Assembly: GCF_052072235.1 (NCBI RefSeq)
Contig: NZ_CM125436.1
Location: 2,412,001 to 2,476,000 of the forward strand
From: Brevibacillus_D fluminis_A
Lineage (GTDB): Bacteria > Bacillota > Bacilli > Brevibacillales > Brevibacillaceae
Reading direction: 5' to 3'
DNA length: 64,000 bases
The notes beneath the pieces were generated by a model. The model was not told the origin of the DNA. It was given only the letters and a program-made list of their open reading frames with translations, and ran no database searches. Made by a program: the position numbers and the translations under genes. This document shows, in pieces, positions 42,964-49,053 of this stretch (positions are counted from its first letter, which is position 1; each line of letters opens with the position of its first letter).

Positions 42964-43312
42964 TGTGCTTCAGAATAAGAAGTTTAGACTAATAATTATT
43001 TTAGGAGGTATTTTTGTAATTGTTTTTGCTATCTTGTTTGGAATCTCATCTGTTGTGTTAAAGAGTAAACACTCAGAAGAAATTAAGAGCAAAATTACAT
43101 CAGTAGGGGGTAGCATAGTTGATTTTGAGTCAGTCAATGTAAACGAAAGTCCCTTTGAGAGTGATAGTCGGGGGGCAAATACTATCTATAAAATTACTTA
43201 CTCAAAGGATGGAAAACAAATGATTGCATGGTACAGAGCAATTAACAATCCATTAGACATACACCATCCCTCTTCAAAAACTTTAGAAGAAAAATGGATT
43301 TTTGATAAATAA
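42944..43312 (+). CDS. Single-span membrane protein of cassette 2 (candidate immunity)
   Basis: 122 residues from ATG 42944, or about 115 from the in-frame GTG at 42965, which is better spaced from AGAAAGG. One membrane helix (about 15-38) and an outside domain with KSKITSVGGSIVDFESVNV, YKITYSKDGKQMIAWYRAIN and a final EEKWIFDK. I have no family name for it. It overlaps the preceding gene by 20 bases and sits between tip 2 and the cassette terminator, which suggests immunity. Confidence 0.65.
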   Translation: MRKVLNSVLQNKKFRLIIILGGIFVIVFAILFGISSVVLKSKHSEEIKSKITSVGGSIVDFESVNVNESPFESDSRGANTIYKITYSKDGKQMIAWYRAINNPLDIHHPSSKTLEEKWIFDK

Positions 43313-43339
43313 GTATTAGATTTAGTGCAAAAGCAGTTG

Positions 43340-43380
43340 ACCCCAAACGAGTAATCAACAACTCGTCTGGGGTTTCTTTT
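43340..43380 (+). terminator. Cassette terminator 2 (CCCCA-type stem)
   Basis: ACCCCAAACGAGT (43340-43352) pairs with ACTCGTCTGGGGT (43361-43373), followed by TTCTTTT. Confidence 0.87.
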
Positions 43381-43425
43381 ATTGTTTATTAAGGACTTAT
43401 TTAATCTTAGTCTTATGGTTTTATT

Positions 43426-44136
43426 TTGGAGGATACGTATAAGGGGCAAGTGGATAATCCGCTGAGTTTGAATCGGAAAACGTATGTTGAGAATAACCCG
43501 ATAAGGTATACTGAGCCGACTGGTCACTGGAAGAAAGACGACGAATTATTGCCTGAAAACATTAGGGACCAGATCAGGGTCTACACCAAGATGTGGGAAA
43601 ATGGTGATAAAGGTACGAAGATAATCGCAGAAATGTCTGCCGATGCTTTAAGAGATCAATACATGTATAGTGTTGCCAAAGAGGTAGACCATGTGGTTTA
43701 TAACATCCAGCTAATGTCATCACTAGATAGTCTGATGACTAATGCTGGAAAGGCACTAAGCAATCAAATTAGAAAAGATTTACTCAAAGAACTTGGTGAA
43801 TATAAGAATGCGGGAGGACATCACATTCATGCGAAAGCAGGATTTAGAGGACATGCGACGTATAGTCCAGATGAAGGTTTTGCGATTAGTCAGCAATTCA
43901 TGAGAGACATGGGATGGGATCATCAACTCATGACTAATGAACAAAGACGACTATTCAAAGAGTTAGCTAAAAGCGGAAGACCCAATACCTTAGTGGAACA
44001 TACTAGAATTGCTGTTGAAGCATTAATTGCTGGTAAAGCTACTCGTGACGAGGCAAGGTACTTGGTTACGCAGTCACTCTTAAATCTACGTGAACAGCTT
44101 GTTAAAGACCCTACGAGAATACCGTGGGGAGATTAA
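43426..44136 (+). CDS. Displaced RHS C-terminal tip 3, HNH/EndoVII-like nuclease (silent cassette)
   Basis: 236 codons from a TTG that has no ribosome binding site. Starts with the RHS core end (EDTYKGQVDNPLSLNRKTYV, ENNPIRYTEPTGHW), then a helical linker and a C-terminal domain with GGHHIHAKAGFRGHATYSPD, FMRDMGWDHQLMTNEQRRLF and PNTLVEHTRIAVEALIAGKA. The clustered histidines of HHIHAKA and the later WDHQ/EHTR resemble HNH/EndoVII-type (GHH/HHH) toxin nucleases of RHS proteins. Nuclease assignment is by motif only. No core is attached upstream. Confidence 0.75.
   Translation: MEDTYKGQVDNPLSLNRKTYVENNPIRYTEPTGHWKKDDELLPENIRDQIRVYTKMWENGDKGTKIIAEMSADALRDQYMYSVAKEVDHVVYNIQLMSSLDSLMTNAGKALSNQIRKDLLKELGEYKNAGGHHIHAKAGFRGHATYSPDEGFAISQQFMRDMGWDHQLMTNEQRRLFKELAKSGRPNTLVEHTRIAVEALIAGKATRDEARYLVTQSLLNLREQLVKDPTRIPWGD
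43428..43503 (+). repeat. Cassette-junction repeat, copy 3
   Basis: First 34 bases identical to copies 1 and 2; differs mainly where TATGC becomes AAAAC (RYAYV to RKTYV). Confidence 0.85.
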
Positions 44137-44158
44137 CCGAAATTTGGGAGGAATCTAA

Positions 44159-44536
44159 ATGAGCAAGAATGCACTTGATTTTTTTGGAGAAGCACTGATG
44201 ACTAAAGTTCGAGATGAAGCAATAATTCATTGGGATTATGTTACCAGTGGAAGAATGAAAAGTGAGGATTCAGAACAAATTTATAAACAGCTTTCAGAAT
44301 TCACTCCAGAGCAACGTGAACTGTTTCATAGAATGATTCCTAAGGTTGTTAATACAACATTACATTATCTGCTTTGGATGCTAGAACAAGAAGAGGCGAT
44401 TGAAGTTGCAGTAAAACTTGACTCAGAAGTTGTGGAAAGTATCCGAGAGGTTAGTGATGGATTAGCTGGTGAACTTTACACGGAAGATGGATGGTTTGAG
44501 CGTTTTAGTAAGGAGCGTTATGAAGAATTGAAGTAG
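44159..44536 (+). CDS. Candidate immunity protein for tip 3
   Basis: 125 residues from the ATG at 44159, with GGGAGGA upstream and 22 bases after tip 3. Soluble, acidic and helical (FFGEALMTKVRDEAIIHWDY, LSEFTPEQRELFHRMIPKVV, LHYLLWMLEQEEAIEVAVKL). Similar small helical proteins follow HNH-type tips in other Bacillota; I do not have a family name. Immunity is inferred from position and size. Confidence 0.72.
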   Translation: MSKNALDFFGEALMTKVRDEAIIHWDYVTSGRMKSEDSEQIYKQLSEFTPEQRELFHRMIPKVVNTTLHYLLWMLEQEEAIEVAVKLDSEVVESIREVSDGLAGELYTEDGWFERFSKERYEELK

Positions 44537-44554
44537 ACAAGAATTTGATAGTTA

Positions 44555-44593
44555 TGAACCCCAAACGAAATCAATCGTCTGGGGTTCATTTTC
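44555..44593 (+). terminator. Cassette terminator 3 (CCCCA-type stem)
   Basis: TGAACCCCAAACGA (44555-44568) pairs with TCGTCTGGGGTTCA (44575-44588), followed by TTTTC. Confidence 0.8.
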
Positions 44594-44883
44594 TGATAGG
44601 CACAAAAAGTAGAACAAATAGAACGGGGAAACTCGGTAAATGAAGAACGAGGAAATTTCTCACAAAAAACTGCGCGCCTCTCCACGAAAAATTCCCCGAT
44701 TCGTAACTTTGGGCTCTGCTAGATATCATATGATCAGGAAATCAAGCGAGTCCCGAGAGGAGAGAGTAATAAATGTTAAAATGGGAAGAAGTTCAGTCCA
44801 AACGCCGAGTCAAATCCTTATTACCTGACTACCGTTCTGAGGCCTATTTCTATAATAAGAAAGATAATGAAAGGAGGGAGAGT

Positions 44884-45510
44884 ATGAATGAGAAAGTCGT
44901 TTTTGCAGAGCTAATTGACCATGAGGGACACACTCAGGAGACAAACCTTTATATAGGTTTTACAGAAGCCGGTACAGTAAATCTAACTCTTATTGGCAGG
45001 GCTGTGGACTTTGAGAGTGAAGAATCTAATTATGTTCAAAGCCTACTTGCGTTGATGACAAAACTACCAGAAGGTTATCAGCTAAAATTCTCGAATAGCT
45101 TCCAAATTGAAAATATGGATGCAATAGAAGTAATCAATGTAGAGGAACTTGTATCTGTTACGTTTGATTACGCCCCTGACGAGCCACAGTTGAGATACAA
45201 CCTCTTATGTCACCATGGTGGTAAAACTTTTACATCTGAATCTGTTGAGGACTTTTCTATTGCTTTACAAGCACTTCAAACGAAAATGGACATAAACTTT
45301 AGTATCTGTGCATTCTGCTCAAATGCTGATTTTAGGTCAACTGGTGGAGAAGAATTGAGGCATGGTTGGTATTGTTTACGAGATGTTGAGAATCGTAAAC
45401 CAGAGTTACCTTGGTTTCAACGAGAAGAAGAGTTTCAACAAGCATATCCGAATGTCGATGCGTTTCATTGGTGTCCAAGATATGCAAAGGCAGTAAATAG
45501 ATTATTGTAA
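44884..45510 (+). CDS. Cysteine-rich protein of the toxin locus, unknown
   Basis: 208 residues from the ATG at 44884, behind AAAGGAGGGAGAG; an in-frame ATG at 44773 with its own GAGGAGAG site is possible but adds a 37-residue basic stretch unlike the rest. A beta-rich N-terminal part (AELIDHEGHTQETNLYIGFT, LTLIGRAVDFESEE) leads to a C-terminal CxxC...C...C knuckle (CAFCSNADFR, GWYCLRD, FHWCPRY), likely zinc-binding. It follows cassette 3 with no RHS tip of its own, so it may be an orphan immunity gene left by cassette loss. Confidence 0.7.
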   Translation: MNEKVVFAELIDHEGHTQETNLYIGFTEAGTVNLTLIGRAVDFESEESNYVQSLLALMTKLPEGYQLKFSNSFQIENMDAIEVINVEELVSVTFDYAPDEPQLRYNLLCHHGGKTFTSESVEDFSIALQALQTKMDINFSICAFCSNADFRSTGGEELRHGWYCLRDVENRKPELPWFQREEEFQQAYPNVDAFHWCPRYAKAVNRLL

Positions 45511-45535
45511 GAGTAAGTCAACTCAAATCCTCATT

Positions 45536-45566
45536 CGAGTATTCAATACTCGTCTGGGGTTTTTTT
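45536..45566 (+). terminator. Terminator after the cysteine-rich gene
   Basis: CGAGTATT / AATACTCG hairpin (45536-45552), then CTGGGG and seven T. The right arm and TCTGGGG are those of the cassette terminators, but the left CCCCA arm is missing. Confidence 0.7.
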
Positions 45567-45656
45567 GCTCTAGTAACCGTCGGGGCGACGATTGAGACAG
45601 ACCCCACCCAGTGCCGAATGAACCGTATATCTAACAATAGAAAACGTAACCCTCGT
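45561..45656 (+). repeat. Imperfect ~100-bp repeat, copy B
   Basis: Counterpart of copy A (41599-41702): CTAGTAAC, ATTGA, CACCCAGTGCCGAAT and TAACCCTCGT in the same order. Confidence 0.6.
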
Positions 45657-46004
45657 GCTACCCATACATAGTTTCATTAAATGGGATGTACGTAACATCT
45701 GCGATTACTACGGTATCACCGAGTCAAAACGCAAGTTCGATATGGTTTGTTCGCTGTGATGTCGCATTTGACATTCCGAGTCCGAGAACCAACGTGTTTA
45801 CTTCAGCAAGAACGGGACCGACCAAGAAAATGTTTGGGCTGGAAGACGGCTCACGAATCATTCATGGAAGCTCTGTCGCACTAGACTTGACAATTCGTCA
45901 TAGCAAAAGCTGTCGCACAGTGAAGGAAAATGTAGATGAATCGAGAAATGAATAACAGGCTGGATTTTCCAGTATGACTTTTCGAACAGGGGGGAACGAG
46001 GTTC
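45657..46004. other. 348-base stretch without a supported gene
   Basis: A plus-strand frame of 89 codons (45686-45955) has no ribosome binding site and no family features I recognise; the other frames contain broken, protein-like stretches (NICDYYGITESKRKFDMVCS). It may be the eroded end of a gene or mobile element, but nothing is identifiable. GC rises again near 45960, where the next gene's leader begins. Confidence 0.4.
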
Positions 46005-47705
46005 TTGCTTTTTCGCGTAAATACGATCGTGGTAGCTGTATGTTTCCTGCTTTTGTTGATGCCCCAATCGTTTGCCGAGGCGGCGACGCACATCGAGGTA
46101 TCGGTTGATCAACTGAACATTCGCAGTGCACCGGGCACCACCTCCCAGATCGTGGGGACGATTGCCAAATCCACGCGGCTGCCGGTAATCGCGCAGCAGA
46201 AAGAGTGGACACAGGTGAAGCTCACGAACGGGAAAACGGGCTGGGTGTTAAATAAGTACGTCAAAATGTTGGACATTCCGCAGATCAAATACGTCAAGAG
46301 CAATGTGGACATGCTGAATGTTCGGGCTGAACCGAACGCAACTGCCCAAATCTTGCAGATTATCGATAAAAATGGCGTATTCTTGCAAGTGAAAAAACAA
46401 GGCGACTGGGTGCAGCTCAAGCTGTCAGACAAGGTGAATGGCTGGGTGAATGCGCGCTATGTGACGGAAACCGCGGCTCCTGCGCCGAAACCAGCGCCAA
46501 CTCCGACGCCGACAGTGCCGGTTGCCCCTAAGCCGCCTGTTGCAGGGAACGGACAACCGGTTGGCACGATACTCCTGCCGGAAGGGTATGAAGTTTATGT
46601 TGAGCCCAATATTTTAAGCACCGTCATCGGCCAACTGAACGGCGGCACGACGATCAATCAGTATGGCTATGCAAACGGGTGGTACAAAATCAGCTTTAAC
46701 GGTTCGTACGCCTATATTTTCAAGCCTGTCGTGCAACCTGAACCGGGACAAGAGCAGCCGGCCGATTTTCCGGGTACACCGAACCCGGGCACGGGACAAG
46801 CTGAGGCATCGATCCGCATTCTCAATGCCGACACGAATCTGCGCGTCGGACCCGGGACGAATTATCAAGTGGTCGGCACCGTTCAGCCGGGACAAGTGTT
46901 TCCGATTGTGCAAACCGTCGGGGACTGGTATGTGATCAGGCTCGCCGATCAATCGACTGCCTATATCGCAAGCTGGGTCGTCGAGCGGGTGCAGCCGGCA
47001 GGTCAGCCGACACCAGGGGCCACCAGTTCAGGAGTCGGGTATAACAACGGCATGGTCGGCAATGAGAAAGTGTACATTTACCATACGCACAACCGTGAGT
47101 CATGGCGGAATGTCGCAAGCAACACCAAGGGCACATCAGTGGACGATCCGGTCACCAACATCACGCTGGTCGGAAAACGGTTAGGGGAGCTGTTGCAAGC
47201 GAGCGGAATCCAGACGATGGTCAACCAGGACGATTTCGCCCAAAAGCTGGCGGAGCAAAAGAAAAGCTTCTCCATGTCCTATACGGAATCCTACAAGGCG
47301 GTTAGTGCGGCGGCATCTGCAAGCCCGAACCTGCAGTATTTTTTCGATATTCACCGCGACAGCGACGAGCCGCGCAGCACCGTGGCGCTGACCATCAACG
47401 GGAAGACCTACTCGCGGATCTTGTTCGTCATCGGCACGGCCAATCCGTCCTATCTGGAAAACAAAAAGCTGGCGGAAAACTTGCACGCAAGGCTGGAGGC
47501 GTTGTATCCCGGTTTGTCACGTGGAATTATTCTGAAAGGTACGAACGAAGGAAATGGCGTGTACAATCAGTCGATTTCGGAAGGGGCTTTGCTTCTGGAG
47601 TTCGGCGGAACCAACAACACGCTGGAGGAATGCTACAATACGGCAGAGGCGTTCGCAAACGTCTTCATCAATTACATGCTGGAATCGCAGATCGCGATCA
47701 AGTGA
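46005..47705 (+). CDS. Secreted cell-wall hydrolase: four SH3b domains plus SpoIIP-type amidase/endopeptidase
   Basis: 566 residues; TTG start at 46005 behind GGGGGGAACGAGG. Signal peptide (1-27, cut after AEA), then SH3b-like domains at about 30-90, 95-155, 187-242 and 270-330, separated by Pro/Ala/Gly linkers. The C-terminus (about 355-565) is a SpoIIP domain: VYIYHTHNRESW, QYFFDIHRDSDEPR, GNGVYNQSISEGALLLEFGG, with the catalytic histidines and glutamate. SpoIIP cuts peptidoglycan during engulfment; joining it to SH3b wall-binding modules without the SpoIIP membrane anchor suggests a secreted autolysin or spore-wall hydrolase. Confidence 0.9.
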   Translation: MLFRVNTIVVAVCFLLLLMPQSFAEAATHIEVSVDQLNIRSAPGTTSQIVGTIAKSTRLPVIAQQKEWTQVKLTNGKTGWVLNKYVKMLDIPQIKYVKSNVDMLNVRAEPNATAQILQIIDKNGVFLQVKKQGDWVQLKLSDKVNGWVNARYVTETAAPAPKPAPTPTPTVPVAPKPPVAGNGQPVGTILLPEGYEVYVEPNILSTVIGQLNGGTTINQYGYANGWYKISFNGSYAYIFKPVVQPEPGQEQPADFPGTPNPGTGQAEASIRILNADTNLRVGPGTNYQVVGTVQPGQVFPIVQTVGDWYVIRLADQSTAYIASWVVERVQPAGQPTPGATSSGVGYNNGMVGNEKVYIYHTHNRESWRNVASNTKGTSVDDPVTNITLVGKRLGELLQASGIQTMVNQDDFAQKLAEQKKSFSMSYTESYKAVSAAASASPNLQYFFDIHRDSDEPRSTVALTINGKTYSRILFVIGTANPSYLENKKLAENLHARLEALYPGLSRGIILKGTNEGNGVYNQSISEGALLLEFGGTNNTLEECYNTAEAFANVFINYMLESQIAIK

Positions 47706-47784
47706 GAGCTCGATTCTTTTCGCAGCACATGCGGAGAGAGTCGGGCGTTTTTTCTGCGGGACACCCAGGTGGATGGCTGCGCAA

Positions 47785-47813
47785 TTGTGATGATCAGTCA
47801 ATCATGCTACAGT
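47785..47813 (+). promoter_or_regulatory. Probable promoter of the HPr gene
   Basis: TTGTGA (47785-47790), 17 bases, TACAGT (47808-47813). Confidence 0.45.
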
Positions 47814-47938
47814 GAAAGGAAGCAAATTGATCGCCATCTTTTTACGCAAGCCAGCTGTTCAGGTGGTATCCGAATGGCTGAACCTGGGCAACATGATGGT
47901 GATTCAAGCTGCACCAGTTCGTGTAGGAGGGAACATGC

Positions 47939-48202
47939 ATGACCGAGAAAAAAGTGATCGTCCAGTTGGCCCATGGCTTGCATGCGAGACCGGCAGCCAA
48001 TTTTGTCAAAGTTGCCACATCGTTCACAAGTGAAATCCAACTGGTGAAAAACGAAAAAACGTTCAACGGAAAGAGCATCATGGGCATCATGTCCGCCGCC
48101 ATCGGCAAAGGGGAAGAAGTGACCCTGACAGCTGACGGTCAAGACGAAAAGGAAGCCATTTCCGCTTTGGAAAAGCTGCTCACCGATCCGGAAGAAAGAT
48201 AA
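47939..48202 (+). CDS. HPr-family phosphocarrier protein
   Basis: 87 residues. Both regulatory sites are present: His15 in HGLHARPAA, phosphorylated by PEP/enzyme I in sugar uptake, and Ser46 in NGKSIMGIMS, the HPr-kinase target used for CcpA control. Crh proteins have Gln at 15, so this is HPr-like. No ptsI gene follows; it stands alone between a promoter and a terminator. AGGAGGG precedes the ATG. It may be a second HPr besides a ptsHI operon elsewhere. Confidence 0.9.
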   Translation: MTEKKVIVQLAHGLHARPAANFVKVATSFTSEIQLVKNEKTFNGKSIMGIMSAAIGKGEEVTLTADGQDEKEAISALEKLLTDPEER

Positions 48203-48211
48203 GCACGAGAG

Positions 48212-48239
48212 AAAAAATCCTCGTAAAGAGGGTTTTTTA
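48212..48239 (+). terminator. Terminator after the HPr gene
   Basis: AAAAAATCCTC / GAGGGTTTTTT around GTAAA. Confidence 0.8.
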
Positions 48240-48345
48240 TTTTTCACAGACGGAGCCGGTGCCGCTCATAAATTCTTGCAGATCGAAAAGAATACGGAAG
48301 AAAAAGAAAAAACCTCGATTCCTTCCAAGCGAAGGGCTCAAGGTT

Positions 48346-48705
48346 TTATTTCCGTTCATTCGCATGTTCAACACCGGTCATGATCAGGTGGCGGACGTGA
48401 TTATCATCCAGTGAGTAAAAGACGAGCTTTCCGTCTTTGCGGTATTTGGCCAAACCCATGTTGCGCAGCAGGCGCAGATGATGGGAGGCGTTCGCAATGG
48501 TGGTACCGATCACAGTAGCGACATCACAGACGCACAGCTCATTTTCGAGGGCAAGCGCGTAGATGATTTTGGCGCGGGTATCGTCAGCCAGCGCCTTGAA
48601 CATTTTTGCTACGCCGTCCGCTTCACTGACACGCGGGCGCAGCCGATTTACCTTTTCTTCGTCAAAACGCTGGATTTCACAGATGTCAAGATGCTCTTCA
48701 GCCAA
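48346..48705 (-). CDS. cadC: CadC-like ArsR/SmtB metal-responsive repressor
   Basis: About 119 residues from a TTG at 48705, six bases after GAGGTG; the upstream GTG at 48723 has no binding site. Metal-site cysteines typical of CadC are present: DICEIQRFDEEKVNRLR at the N-terminus and ELCVCDVA in the DNA-binding helix region, followed by IGTTIANASHHLRLLRNMGL and FYSLDDNHVRHLI. It should leave DNA when bound by Cd, Pb or Zn. Divergent from the cation ATPase it presumably controls. Confidence 0.9.
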   Translation of the reverse strand: MAEEHLDICEIQRFDEEKVNRLRPRVSEADGVAKMFKALADDTRAKIIYALALENELCVCDVATVIGTTIANASHHLRLLRNMGLAKYRKDGKLVFYSLDDNHVRHLIMTGVEHANERK

Positions 48706-48814
48706 CAAACTCACCTCTCTCACACAGGACGTCTCTACCGTAAATTATAAACAGTTCGATCGGAAAACAAAAGCTGGAAACAATTCGTAGCCGTTTGCTA
48801 TACTGTTATTATAT

Positions 48815-48830
48815 TCAAAAGAGTATTTGA
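48815..48830. promoter_or_regulatory. Candidate CadC operator
   Basis: TCAAAAGAGTATTTGA, an inverted repeat TCAAA-N6-TTTGA in the cadC-cadA spacer, close to the known TCAAATA...TATTTGA type of CadC box. Confidence 0.55.
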
Positions 48831-49053
48831 TTATTTGATCGTATAAGAATGTATAAGTGCATGCGCTTATCAATTCTGGAGCGTAAGACGGAGTACCTCA
48901 GCGTTACTTCCAGCATAAGCATCGGTAAAAACTTCCACAGATCGAAGGACCTGCTTCTCGTAAGGACTTCTGAAAGAAGTTTTCTTAGATGATCTCATTC
49001 GTATCCATATCGGACCGATGGCTACTGTTGGGAATGAAAGGGTTGATTACGTG

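Noticed and set aside
40437..43503. CRISPR or integron array as an explanation of the regularly repeated junctions
   Set aside because: The repeats are long, few, far apart and translate as the RHS core end; no spacers, attC-like sites or integrase are present.
38290..45656. Insertion-sequence origin of the AT-rich block
   Set aside because: No transposase frame or terminal inverted repeats were found; the low GC is explained by imported toxin/immunity cassettes.
45686..45955. 89-codon plus-strand frame
   Set aside because: No ribosome binding site, no family resemblance, and neighbouring frames are equally protein-like and broken.
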